From Planctomycetota bacterium (GTDB taxonomy: Bacteria; Planctomycetota; UBA8108; UBA1146): 64,000 nucleotides of DNA. The notes under the pieces were generated by a model. That model did not search any database. It saw nothing but the letters and a program-made list of their open reading frames with translations, and had not been told where the DNA came from. Position numbers and translations under genes: made by a program. Below are positions 37,377 to 46,372 of this stretch, piece by piece. The stretch is from positions 62,001 through 126,000 of the forward strand of contig JADHSM010000003.1 of the NCBI GenBank assembly GCA_016776905.1, in the 5' to 3' direction. Each line of letters starts with the position of its first letter. Position 1 is the stretch's first letter.

Positions 37377-38432
37377 ATGTCTGATACACCGATTCGCCTG
37401 ACAAATTACGCTTCGTGTGCGGGCTGAGCGGCCAAGCTCTCCCCCGGGGACCTGGTCGAGGTCCTCTCTAACTTTAAGATGCCCAGTCGGGAAGAAGTCC
37501 TACATGGCCCCGGTACTCTCGATGATGCTGGCGTAGTTCGCATCCCGGGAACCGACAAAGCCATCGTTCAAACTGTCGATTTCTTTCCGCCTATCGTCGA
37601 TGACCCCCGAGAGTTCGGACGCATCGCAGCCGCCAATAGTCTTTCAGATATCTATGCCATGGGAGGATTACCTCTCAGCGCTCTCAACATCGTGGGATTC
37701 CCAGAGGAATTACCGATGACCATCCTCGGAGAAATACTTTCCGGAGGAGCAGAGAAAATGGAAGAAGCAAATTGTGCCCTTCTCGGCGGTCATAGCGTCA
37801 GGGATGCTGAGATCAAATACGGTCTTGCAGTCACCGGGACCATCGATCCTGATCATATGCTGACCAATGGTGGAGCCCGGGCAGGAGATGTTCTCGTCCT
37901 CACCAAATCTCTGGGAACAGGAACCGTCAGCACCGCTCTCAACAAATCAGAAGTTGACGCAGACATTCTTGCAACAGCCACGACATCCATGTCTACATTG
38001 AATGCTGCTGCGGCTCAGATCGCCATGAATCATGGCGTAAAATCTGCGACAGATGTTACGGGCTTCGGGTTGTGCGGACATGGATCTGAAATGGCTCTCG
38101 CCAGCAACGTCGACATCTATTTTCACGCTTCAAAGCTTCCCCTTCTCCCAGGTGTCGCAGATCTTGCGAAAGCAGGATTTTGCTCTGGAGGCTCGGGGAG
38201 AAATAGAGCTCATTTGGGTGATCGACTCTCCGTCGAACAGGGCATCGAAGAATCTCTCGTTTCGCTCTGCCTAGATTCTGAAACTTCAGGAGGCTTATTG
38301 ATCGCCATTCCAGAAGATCGAGTCGATGGATTGTTGTCAGACCTTCAAGACTCCGCAGGGGTGGCAACCCATGAGGTGATCGGCGAAGTCAAAACATCGA
38401 CAGGCACCCCGAGAGTATCGATTCTGAATTGA
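37377..38432 (+). CDS. selD: selenide, water dikinase containing selenocysteine
   Basis: A 351-residue SelD that makes selenophosphate from selenide and ATP. The frame runs from ATG 37377 (AGAGAGGAGG upstream) through an in-frame TGA at 37425-37427, which reads as selenocysteine 17 in YASCAGUAAKLSPGDL; this is the catalytic Cys/Sec position of the family, followed by the conserved Lys. The rest is uninterrupted: FGRIAAANSLSDIYAMGG, GGHSVRDAEIKYGLAVTG, the KSATDVTGFGLCGHGSEMA ATP block and SETSGGLLIAIP. A start at 37479 downstream of the TGA would remove the catalytic residues. tRNA-Sec lies 97 nt downstream. Confidence 0.96.
37425..37466 (+). promoter_or_regulatory. UGA(Sec) codon and probable bacterial SECIS region of selD
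   Basis: TGA at 37425-37427, immediately followed by a GC-rich stretch. GGCCAAG can pair imperfectly with CCTGGTC, enclosing TCCCC/GGGGA. Bacterial SECIS hairpins sit right after the UGA, which fits, but I cannot verify a conserved apical GU loop. Confidence 0.6.
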
Positions 38433-38528
38433 CACCTAGAGGGCGTCTTCCCAGTGTCCAATCTGGCCGATAATTGAATGTGTATCTTGCCAAACCGGAA
38501 TGCTGTGCCAAACTTAATCATCCACTGA

Positions 38529-38626
38529 GGGGGTGAATGGGTACCTGGTGGGCCTCCTGGGTTTCAAACCCATGGTGCGGCGCGAACAACGTCGTAGGTC
38601 GGTTCGATTCCGATGCACCCCCGCCA
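38529..38626 (+). tRNA. selC: tRNA-Sec (anticodon UCA)
   Basis: A 98-nt tRNA with encoded CCA. The acceptor GGGGGTG pairs with CACCCCC, followed by discriminator G and CCA. The anticodon loop TTTCAAA gives TCA within a TGGG/CCCA stem. A long variable arm (TGCGGCG / CGTCGTA, 7 pairs with two G-U) and a T-arm TCGG-TTCGATT-CCGA follow. Extra length and long variable arm match selC. It completes a DUF3108-selA-selD-selC locus; no selB is present in this window. Confidence 0.95.
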
Positions 38627-38627
38627 T

Positions 38628-38807
38628 TTTTCCTGAACTCAGTTTTCCTGAACTCAGTTTTTCTAGATACAGTTTCTCTGAACTCAGCTTTTCTGAACTC
38701 AGTTTTTCTAGATACAGTTTTTCTGAACTCAGCTTTTCTAAATTCAGCTTTTCTAGATACAGTTTTTCTGAATTCAGCTTTTCTAGATACAGTTTTTCTG
38801 AATTCAG
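38628..38807. repeat. tandem repeat, twelve units of 15 bp, just after tRNA-Sec
   Basis: Twelve exact 15-bp units. Two unit types share TTTTTCT-x-CAG: type A has TGAACT/TGAATT and type B has AGATA. Their order is A A B A A B A A B A B A (the eighth unit is an A variant reading TAAATT). The array begins 1 nt after the tRNA CCA end and runs to the 3' end of a convergent membrane-protein gene. It has no stop codon in two frames only because the unit length is a multiple of three. Confidence 0.95.
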
Positions 38808-38814
38808 CTCTCCG

Positions 38815-40671
38815 TTAGAGCTTTCGTGGAATCCAAACTTGGCGCCCCACGAGATAATAATCCGTGACCTTTTCTATAAACTCAGACCCCTTCACCATCT
38901 TGTAGTGCTTGTCTAATAGAGATTGGATCTTCGGAGGGAACGAGCGAACATTGTTGAAAGTCCAAGGTCCAAAGTAGGGCAATTTTGTAGTCGGATCGAT
39001 CCCTGCGAAGACTCTTTGCTTGGAGCGAATAACAGCAGGAAATCGATGCTCCATGATCGCTTTTCTCAGTTCCTCAGCTTGCCAGAGATCTTTTTCATAC
39101 ATTTGCCTCGCCGTGTAAGGCTCAATCACAAGCGGCCTACCCGATTCGACCAATACCCAAGGCTCTTCACTCAAAATAGGATCGCCGAATGCTTCGAGAT
39201 TCTTGAGAACTCTGGTTCTCTCACTGATCTCCTGAATCCTGTCAGCAGGAAACTCTTTCTGCCCCGTATTCTGATAAACACAAACTGAAATCTGTCCCAT
39301 CAATAATAAGATGATCAGCCCACTAAAGAACCAAGTCTGACGACCTTCCCTCACGAGAAAGCAAGTCGGGACAAGTATCATCAACAGACTCGGCTCGAAG
39401 AGGTAGTTCAGATCTGAACCATCTCTGGCAATCAAACTTGTGAAAGCCAACAACACGATCACTTTTATGGCATCGAGGCGTGCATTCCGGGAACTGCTGA
39501 AGACCAACAAGAAAAGTGCGGCAAACAATAGCACCCCATGCGCAATCAGCAATGAATCAATATCCCATTCTATGTTGATCCTCCCCTGAACAATCACGGA
39601 TTGCACAGGTCTATAAATCGTCAATAGCATCGTTCCAATAAGAGTCGCCCCTAACGGCTTGGCGAATGCTCCCTTACGAATGTGAGCGATCAAAGTTATG
39701 AACATCGCTAAGAAAAGAAACAACTTCCCTTGAGTGAATGAACCCAAGTATTTCTGTGCTCCATAATCCCAGTTCATCGGAAATAAATTGGAAGTCACAG
39801 CATGGGTCAAGAATCTTCCATCTGTCCCATAATTCAAGAGCCCTGCGAAGATGAGCCCTGTTGCTAATAAGCCCAAAGGCCATCTGAGAGTCGTCTTCCC
39901 TTCTCGCATGAACAATTCTACATAAGTCAGTAGCATGATCGCGAGCATGGTTTGGCGAGTATATACAGCACAGAAAAAACAGAGCGCTCCGACAAGACGA
40001 AACTTCGATTCCGGGCGAAGAGTCAGATACGCACCGGCCAATGTGAACATCAATGCAAAGGCATCGACGCGCGCCATCATTCCAAACTGCATTATTTCCA
40101 GCAGTGAGAAAAAGACTCCAACGGCAAGAATCGGTGCAATACGAGATTGCCTTCCGACGACGTGGTTCTCCTCTTTAGCGACTGACTCTTTTTGTAATGC
40201 CTCGGCCGCTTCTTCCGGATCGAGAGCATCACGTGCTCGATAAACGATGCCTGCCAGACAAAGTGCGGCGAGTAGCGTGGAGATCACAGAGACCCAGCGC
40301 CCCCCTCCATAGGGAGACTCGAAGATATCTTTGACAAGGTTGACGACAATCGGATACCCGGGTGCATATTGGTCGAAGAGCCAAGGCTCTTTCCCGATTT
40401 CGGGATACAGGCCTGGATCCTCAGAGACCCTGCGGGCCTGATCCATAACCACCGCTTCCCCATATCGAAGTTCATGAGGGAAAGAGGCGAATTCTATCGC
40501 TCTGGGTAAATACTGCCCTACCGACAAACTGATCAGGATAAGGCTGAAGTAAAACCCGGGCATACAGGAGGTTTCTCGCAGGACGATGAGTGGAGCGATC
40601 ATCACACGCGAAAAAAATGTAATCATCGGACCCTGCGAATGATCGTCATTAGATTTTGTATCACTCGACAA
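38815..40671 (-). CDS. polytopic membrane protein, probable GT39/ArnT-like glycosyltransferase
   Basis: A 618-residue membrane protein with about twelve hydrophobic segments between residues ~40 and 470, and a soluble C-terminal region of about 150 residues. The first loop carries charged residues and an aromatic patch (EPWLFDQYAPGYPIVVNLV), resembling GT-C glycosyltransferases that use a lipid-linked sugar. The D/E pattern (RYGEAVVMDQ at ~residues 70-79) could be the catalytic acidic site, but I cannot confirm the family. The TTG start (40671) has GGGGAG 6 nt upstream. It follows fliA by 64 nt on the same strand, so co-transcription is possible, for example for flagellin glycosylation, but no data support this. 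Its 3' end faces tRNA-Sec across the 15-bp repeat array. Confidence 0.7.
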   Translation of the reverse strand: MSSDTKSNDDHSQGPMITFFSRVMIAPLIVLRETSCMPGFYFSLILISLSVGQYLPRAIEFASFPHELRYGEAVVMDQARRVSEDPGLYPEIGKEPWLFDQYAPGYPIVVNLVKDIFESPYGGGRWVSVISTLLAALCLAGIVYRARDALDPEEAAEALQKESVAKEENHVVGRQSRIAPILAVGVFFSLLEIMQFGMMARVDAFALMFTLAGAYLTLRPESKFRLVGALCFFCAVYTRQTMLAIMLLTYVELFMREGKTTLRWPLGLLATGLIFAGLLNYGTDGRFLTHAVTSNLFPMNWDYGAQKYLGSFTQGKLFLFLAMFITLIAHIRKGAFAKPLGATLIGTMLLTIYRPVQSVIVQGRINIEWDIDSLLIAHGVLLFAALFLLVFSSSRNARLDAIKVIVLLAFTSLIARDGSDLNYLFEPSLLMILVPTCFLVREGRQTWFFSGLIILLLMGQISVCVYQNTGQKEFPADRIQEISERTRVLKNLEAFGDPILSEEPWVLVESGRPLVIEPYTARQMYEKDLWQAEELRKAIMEHRFPAVIRSKQRVFAGIDPTTKLPYFGPWTFNNVRSFPPKIQSLLDKHYKMVKGSEFIEKVTDYYLVGRQVWIPRKL

Positions 40672-40735
40672 GGCATACTCCCCAAAAAAATCTAATGGCT
40701 CTGGGGTACCTTTATAATCGAGGACTCAACAAAAC

Positions 40736-41581
40736 TCAATCTGTGGAAAAATCCATCTCCCGGTGTCCAAACAACTGTCTTAGTTTCAGTACAGTTCTAC
40801 TGTGCAGTTGGCACACACGGGATTCAGAGAGTCCCATACGCGATCCGATTTCTTTCATCGTCTCACCCGCCCAGTAATACCGGGTAAAAATCTCGCGCTC
40901 TCTCTCATCTAGTTTTTCGTTGAGCGCTTCCATGATGGTTTCCATCTGAAGATTGGCCTCAGGAGCAGGAGTCTTCGCATCATTCAACATATCGATTTTT
41001 CGAAGTGATCTGGAATCGGTTTCTTCTGAGACGTGATCAGTAAGAGAGACGATAGATGCAGCAGAAGCTTCTCTCTGCAGCTGGTCAAACTCCGACTCCG
41101 TCACACCGAGATAATTGGCCATCTCGAGATCAGTAGGCTCTCTACCAGAAGACAATTCGAGTTCCTTGTAGGCTTTATCCAATCGACTGGCAGTACTTCT
41201 GACCAATCGGGGAACCCAATCCTGAGCACGGAGAGAATCGATGATCGATCCTTTCACCCGTGTATTGCAGTAGGTCTCGAATTTCACGCCACGTTCTAGA
41301 TCATAGTTTTCAATGGCGTCCATCAATCCAAAGACGCCCGCACCATACAAGTCATCAACGTCGACCTGCTGTGGCAGTTTCCTATGAAGGCGATCTGCGG
41401 CATATCTCACGATGGGGAGATATCTCTCTAACAAATCATTTTTTATATCAGTGGACCTTGTTTCCTTGAATGAGATCCACTGCTTCTCTAGATCGGGGTC
41501 GTCACTCAGTCGGGTTTTGCCGACTAGGGATTTCATTCCGTGAAGATCTTCCCGGGTATCGCTGTTCTCAACCTGAGTCAA
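40736..41581 (-). CDS. fliA: flagellar sigma factor, sigma-28 (FliA/WhiG family)
   Basis: A 281-residue sigma-28 factor that directs RNA polymerase to late flagellar promoters. Region 2 shows LPIVRYAADRLHRKLPQQVD and DLYGAGVFGLMDAIENYD (residues ~52-95), region 3 LRAQDWVPRLVRSTA, and region 4 TRYYWAGETMKEIGSRMGLS-ESRVCQLHS. The TTG at 41581 follows AGGAG at 6 nt; an ATG at 41536 is the alternative. It lies 138 nt downstream of flhG at the end of the flagellar operon. Confidence 0.95.
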   Translation of the reverse strand: MTQVENSDTREDLHGMKSLVGKTRLSDDPDLEKQWISFKETRSTDIKNDLLERYLPIVRYAADRLHRKLPQQVDVDDLYGAGVFGLMDAIENYDLERGVKFETYCNTRVKGSIIDSLRAQDWVPRLVRSTASRLDKAYKELELSSGREPTDLEMANYLGVTESEFDQLQREASAASIVSLTDHVSEETDSRSLRKIDMLNDAKTPAPEANLQMETIMEALNEKLDEREREIFTRYYWAGETMKEIGSRMGLSESRVCQLHSRTVLKLRQLFGHREMDFSTD

Positions 41582-41692
41582 ATCAGTCTCCTGTTCCTGT
41601 AATAGCTGCTCTTAGTTAGGATCCGGGCTATCCATTTTTTTTGAAGTCAGCCCAGTCGTTTCCCTATGGCAAGTATTGGGCCGGAATCTTGA

Positions 41693-41730
41693 GTTCTCCA
41701 AAGAACACTATTGTTTCCATTATGGAGAAC
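41693..41730. promoter_or_regulatory. inverted repeat at the flhG stop codon / upstream of fliA
   Basis: GTTCTCCA (41693-41700) and TGGAGAAC (41723-41730) are perfect 8-bp arms around a 22-nt loop that also holds the palindrome TCCAT-T-ATGGA. One arm includes the flhG 3' end (stop TAA at 41722-41720). There is no T-run, so it is not a standard terminator. It could be an mRNA element or binding site between flhG and fliA. Confidence 0.6.
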
Positions 41731-42607
41731 GCTCACGACCCCTTCCGAGATCCCCTACAAACACTTCTTTTAACCTATGCAGGAATCCCCTATCCACCGG
41801 ACGGGGCTGCTTCATTCCAAGGCCATCCGACAATTCCCTAATGCTTCTCGCAGCGGGAGAGGTGGGATAGGCCATAGTGAAATGTTGACGCTTACGGACT
41901 GAAGCAGAGACCCTTGGGTCGTACAACACTGCGCCGCCATCTTGTAAATCCATCGATAAGAACTTCTTCGCCAAACTTTTTATTCGGCTGGTTACCTGCT
42001 GAGCTTCTCCCCTCGACTGCGCTTGATTGACGGTCAACCAACAGTTCGGGATTCTCACTTCACATGAAAAGACTTTCAACATCGCATAAGCATCCACGAT
42101 GGCTGTCGGCTCTGGTGTCGTCACAACCAATACTTCTCCAGCGGCATGACAGAGATCAACGACCGACCTTGAGATACCCGCTCCTGTATCAATGATCACG
42201 AGATCGTGATCACTGACCAATTCTCCAAGAGCGTCCAGTAATCTCTGTTGACGGGAGTGTCCCATATCAGCGATACGGCTGAGGCCACTGGCTCCGGGAA
42301 GAATCTGGATTCCTTCCGGCCCCGTGATCAGGACCTCTCTCAGCGATGCTTCCCCGTCGACAAGATGCCCCAAATTTTTACCCGGATGCAAATCGAGGAG
42401 AACGTCAATATTGGCGAGACCTAAATCACCGTCGATCAAGGCAGTTCGGATACCAGATCTTGCGGCACTCAGTGCGAGCCCCACAGAGATGTTGGTTTTA
42501 CCGACCCCGCCCTTGCCACTGGTTACAGCGAGAACTCGCCCCCTACCTTCAACAGGGGAGGCTTTCTCCTCGATCAATGATCGCAGTTTCCAGGCCTGAT
42601 CTCTCAT
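41720..42607 (-). CDS. flhG: MinD-like ATPase FlhG (flagellar number regulator)
   Basis: A 295-residue P-loop ATPase of the MinD/ParA group. The deviant Walker A motif AVTSGKGGVGKTNISVGLA is present, with switch DGDLGLANIDVLLDL and IDTGAGIS. Typical of FlhG is the short basic N-terminal helix before the P-loop. In other bacteria FlhG works with FlhF to set flagellar number and position. Its ATG (42607) overlaps the flhF stop by 4 nt. fliA lies 138 nt downstream. Confidence 0.94.
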   Translation of the reverse strand: MRDQAWKLRSLIEEKASPVEGRGRVLAVTSGKGGVGKTNISVGLALSAARSGIRTALIDGDLGLANIDVLLDLHPGKNLGHLVDGEASLREVLITGPEGIQILPGASGLSRIADMGHSRQQRLLDALGELVSDHDLVIIDTGAGISRSVVDLCHAAGEVLVVTTPEPTAIVDAYAMLKVFSCEVRIPNCWLTVNQAQSRGEAQQVTSRIKSLAKKFLSMDLQDGGAVLYDPRVSASVRKRQHFTMAYPTSPAARSIRELSDGLGMKQPRPVDRGFLHRLKEVFVGDLGRGRERSP

Positions 42608-44187
42608 TCAACTCCGAGGATCATATCTCTGATTTTTTCGCGAGACGCCACTTCAATGTCTTCTGGAACTTCCTGACCACACGTCACATAGGAAACAGGA
42701 ACCGGCATGACGCCAAAGAGATCCCAGAGGAATCCTTTTCTGTAGGACTCATCTTTCTTGGTAAAGATCACCTTGTCATATCCCACAAGTCGGAACGCAT
42801 CGGCCGTCGCCATGAGTGCTTCTGGTGAAGCACCCAGTGACAAACAGAGATGGACCTCAAGGTCTTCGACATTAGCGAGACAATCCCGAACTTCGGTGAT
42901 TCGATCCACGTCTTTTTGGCTACGACCAGCGGTATCGATGAAGACAACGTCGTGGTTATCGAAGGAATTGATTTCCTCAGTAATCTTCCCTGGCTCACTG
43001 ATGGTCTTAAAGGACAAGCCAATGATGTCAGCGAATCTACGCAGTTGCTCGATGGCCCCCAGTCGATACGAATCGAGAGTGATCAAGCCGACTCTCTTTT
43101 TCTCGACGACGTGGAAATGTGCAGCAAGCTTGGCAAGCGTCGTTGTTTTTCCAACTCCAGTCGGCCCGACCAGCGCAATGATGCGAGTTTTACCTTTAGT
43201 TTTCCCAAGATCGATCGCTCCAGGAGCTGGGATTCTTCCATAGATACATGCGCCCACTCGCGATTTAATCAGATCGTCCAACTGCTCAGGACTTAAGTTG
43301 CTTGGAACTTCAGACGAGATCACCGCGGACAGAATCCCATTCTTGGCATGCTCGGGAATCCCACATTTCTCAAGGAAAGTGGCGACTCTACCGAAGAATG
43401 CAGGATCGTCATAAGTCGTACTTGTCTGAGTAATCTCTTCGGAATAACTGCTCACTGTATCGTTGATCTGTGAAATCGACGGGTGATCAAAGACGTCTGT
43501 CGCCACCTTTAGATCACTGTCTGTTTGCCAAGAGTCCGGCTGCCTATGAAAAGGAGAAGACGAGTTAAAGTCTCTCAGTTCATCTGCGATTCTCTGGCGA
43601 GATCCCTCAAGTCTTGAAGACAAGTCTTTCAAGATGGAACCCTTGGACACATTGTCAGTTGTTTTATTCATCTCACGCGCCTCTATACCGGAAATGAATG
43701 AATTTTCTTCCGCCATTGAATCCTGCTCCAATTCAATTCCTGACTCATGCTTTGAAGCATGAGATTCGTGACGAGTGCTATTTTCAAAATTATCTGATTC
43801 GACAGAAGCCATCGGTTCTGTTGAGAAATCACTACCGTAATTGGCATCTACTGGGGTGCTATCGACTTCGTCTTCATCGGAAGCCATCTCTCCAGCCAAG
43901 ACAGGAACCTCGACCGACGTCTGATTGTTGACCGGAGATTTGTTGACCGAAGATTCGACGACTACAGGTAGAGGAAGGATGTCATGGCTAGATTTTTGTG
44001 TTCTTACGATCACGACAACATCAGAAAAACCGATCCAGCCTAATAGCCCAGACCTTCTGACTTTTCGAGAATGAACGACTGTCCAGTCACTTCCGAATCT
44101 CTCTTGGAGGATTCGAACTGCAGTCGCATAGTCCGGTGCCACGACACGGGTGTGCTCCGCATCGATAAGATCCTTATTGTCATTCAA
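42604..44187 (-). CDS. flhF: flagellar SRP-family GTPase FlhF
   Basis: A ~527-residue SRP-type GTPase that targets the flagellar pole or site in relatives. The N-terminal B domain (TRVVAPDYATAVRILQERFG) is followed by an acidic, low-complexity segment (~residues 90-240), longer than usual, and then the NG GTPase domain. G1 is ALVGPTGVGKTTTLAKLAAH, then GLITLDSYRLGAIEQLRRF and VFIDTAGRSQKD. TTG 44187 is preferred: it starts at the family N-terminus and follows GGGAAAGGGA. The ATG at 44286 overlaps flhA by over 100 nt and adds 33 unconserved residues. Confidence 0.93.
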   Translation of the reverse strand: MNDNKDLIDAEHTRVVAPDYATAVRILQERFGSDWTVVHSRKVRRSGLLGWIGFSDVVVIVRTQKSSHDILPLPVVVESSVNKSPVNNQTSVEVPVLAGEMASDEDEVDSTPVDANYGSDFSTEPMASVESDNFENSTRHESHASKHESGIELEQDSMAEENSFISGIEAREMNKTTDNVSKGSILKDLSSRLEGSRQRIADELRDFNSSSPFHRQPDSWQTDSDLKVATDVFDHPSISQINDTVSSYSEEITQTSTTYDDPAFFGRVATFLEKCGIPEHAKNGILSAVISSEVPSNLSPEQLDDLIKSRVGACIYGRIPAPGAIDLGKTKGKTRIIALVGPTGVGKTTTLAKLAAHFHVVEKKRVGLITLDSYRLGAIEQLRRFADIIGLSFKTISEPGKITEEINSFDNHDVVFIDTAGRSQKDVDRITEVRDCLANVEDLEVHLCLSLGASPEALMATADAFRLVGYDKVIFTKKDESYRKGFLWDLFGVMPVPVSYVTCGQEVPEDIEVASREKIRDMILGVE

Positions 44188-46372
44188 AGGTCGATTCCCT
44201 TTCCCCTGAGAGGGTCGATTCTGTTGAACAGAAATCAGCCCTCGCCATCCCCCCGGATACCACGGAGAACCCGTGTGCGATCTCATTGTAGGAGAGGACA
44301 GACGCCTTTGGCACTTCCTTCTCCAGTAACTTCTTAATTGATACTCTCAGCTCAGGCGGACACAGAACCACTGCCGGATATCCACCCCGCTCCAGTTGAT
44401 CCACCTGGTGGCTGACAGATTGCAGGATGGCCCGGTAGCGCTCGGGAGCCAATTCCGGAACAGCTCCCGGAATCCCCTGATTGCGAGCTTCAAAGAGACA
44501 CTGCTCACTTTCGGGATCGAGAGTCACCACCCGAATCACTCCCTCAGAATCGGCCAAAGGCCCACAAATCGACCGAGAAACCCTGTTTCTGACCTTTTCC
44601 ACCACCGCTTCGACCGGGCGCCGAGAGGCCTCTGGCCACTCGATAGCCACCTCTCCGAGAGCTTCCAGAATTTTTTCGAGATCCCTCAGTGAGACTTTCT
44701 CGGAAAGAAGGGCCTGAAAAACCCTCTGAACCTCGGCGACGCTGAACACCTCTGGAATCAATTCCGCGACCAGTGGGCGAGCCCCAGGATGGATTTCCTC
44801 CAAGAGAATTTTCGTCTCATTACGAGTCAGGAGATCTTGAGCATAGTCAATTGTCATCTGGCGAAGCTGTCCGATCAAAATCTCCTGGCCACTTTCACAG
44901 TGATATCCCAGGCTTCTCCTCATCGTCGCTTCGTCTTCATCTATCCACTTACCGGATTTACCGCTGACGGGATGAGGCGCAGGATCACCCGGAACAGTAT
45001 TCAAAGAGCGATCTGTTTCGGTGACGAAATACTTTCCCCTTTTAAGCTCCGTTAAGCAGGTGGGGATTTCTCTCAACAATATTCGATATTCTTGCCTACC
45101 CAAATTTCGCTGAATTGAAACCTTCACAGGAGGAAGATCTATACCGAGTTCCTCTCGGATTTCATTTCTTAAATTTTCAATCGAGGCCGAGAGAGAAGAT
45201 TCTTCTTTGGAAGAGATCAGTCCTCTCAGGCCTGGACCCAACTCGATGACGAGGGGTCGCTGAAATGCGTTTTGTCCCTCATGGGATATCGCTGCGCTGG
45301 AAGGCTCTACTTCATGGTCGTGAACTTGTTCCGCTGGAACGGTACTCACAGAATTCTCGTGCGATTTTTTCCTGCTCGGGGAAAGACTGTAAGCCAGGTA
45401 AACCAACACTAAAGACAATGATCCCAGTGCCATAGGAGACAAACCAACGGAGGCCAGAGATAACAGCACCATCGCAGTGATCAACAACGCTCTTGGATTG
45501 GCGAAGACCTGCCCCACCATGACGTGCCCGATTTGCCCCTTTGATGAAGCTCGTGTCACCATGAGTCCTGCCGCCACGCTGATGAACAATGCTGGAAGTT
45601 GCGTGGCGATTCCATCGCCAATGGCTAAGACCGAGAATACTGATACGGATTCCCCTATCGACATCCCAGACTGGAAAACTCCGATCGCGATGCCTCCGAA
45701 AATATTAATCGATGTGATTAACACCGCCGCAATGGCATCTCCTCGAACAAATTTACTGGCGCCGTCCATCGCTCCGTAAAAGTCCGCTTGATGGGCTAAA
45801 TCTTCTCTCGCTAATCGTGCCTCTGAGGCGCTGATGTTTCCCGCTGTGAGGTCGGCATCGATCGCCATTTGTGCACCAGGCATACGATCGAGCGTAAACC
45901 TAGCAGCGACTTCTGCTATTCGAGAAGCTCCTTTGGTGACAACAACAAACTGAATAACAGCCAATACAGCAAAAATGATAAATCCAACAACGGCATTAGA
46001 TGCCGAAACGAACTCACCAAAGAAATTCACAACTTTTCCAGCCGCGAAGCCACCTTCTTGCCCCGCTTTACTGAGAATCAATCGAGTTGTCGCAATGTTC
46101 AATGCCAGTCGATACAGAGTGGCAATCAATAACATCGAAGGGAAGGCCGCAAACTCCAGAGGACTTTTAAGGTAAACCACCGTGAGCAATATCAACACCG
46201 AGATGGCAATGTTGACTCCAAGCAACACATCCATCACTGGCCCCGGTAAAGGAACCAAAATCGCCATCAATATTCCGCCCAAGGCGAGAACGAGAACTAA
46301 ATCCCGATTTTTTTGAACGGAGCCCTTCCAGTCATTCGGAGCGCTCAAATTATTCAATGGGGTTGGGTTCAT
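44180..46372 (-). CDS. flhA: flagellar export gate protein FlhA
   Basis: A 730-residue protein of the type III export gate. About eight membrane helices occupy residues ~22-330, with the FHIPEP signature near RLALNIATTRLILSKAGQEG and the GNISASEARLAREDLAHQAD loop. A cytoplasmic domain (~residues 345-730) binds export chaperones. Length is slightly over the usual ~700. Its ATG overlaps the flhB stop by 4 nt (ATGA). It lies in the flhB-flhA-flhF-flhG order common to polar and other flagellar clusters. Confidence 0.96.
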   Translation of the reverse strand: MNPTPLNNLSAPNDWKGSVQKNRDLVLVLALGGILMAILVPLPGPVMDVLLGVNIAISVLILLTVVYLKSPLEFAAFPSMLLIATLYRLALNIATTRLILSKAGQEGGFAAGKVVNFFGEFVSASNAVVGFIIFAVLAVIQFVVVTKGASRIAEVAARFTLDRMPGAQMAIDADLTAGNISASEARLAREDLAHQADFYGAMDGASKFVRGDAIAAVLITSINIFGGIAIGVFQSGMSIGESVSVFSVLAIGDGIATQLPALFISVAAGLMVTRASSKGQIGHVMVGQVFANPRALLITAMVLLSLASVGLSPMALGSLSLVLVYLAYSLSPSRKKSHENSVSTVPAEQVHDHEVEPSSAAISHEGQNAFQRPLVIELGPGLRGLISSKEESSLSASIENLRNEIREELGIDLPPVKVSIQRNLGRQEYRILLREIPTCLTELKRGKYFVTETDRSLNTVPGDPAPHPVSGKSGKWIDEDEATMRRSLGYHCESGQEILIGQLRQMTIDYAQDLLTRNETKILLEEIHPGARPLVAELIPEVFSVAEVQRVFQALLSEKVSLRDLEKILEALGEVAIEWPEASRRPVEAVVEKVRNRVSRSICGPLADSEGVIRVVTLDPESEQCLFEARNQGIPGAVPELAPERYRAILQSVSHQVDQLERGGYPAVVLCPPELRVSIKKLLEKEVPKASVLSYNEIAHGFSVVSGGMARADFCSTESTLSGERESTFE

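Noticed and set aside
38628-38807. CRISPR array
   Set aside because: Units are directly adjacent with no unique spacers and there are no cas genes.
38533-38916. Long open frames across the 15-bp array, reading as 5-residue repeats (FSELS/FSRYS or FLNSV/FLDTV)
   Set aside because: They start inside tRNA-Sec, exist only because the unit length is divisible by three, and run into the 3' part of a gene on the other strand.
46369-46372. FlhB C-terminal domain hidden by a frameshift
   Set aside because: The flhB stop overlaps the flhA start and no other frame here encodes an NPTH region, so there is no room for it.
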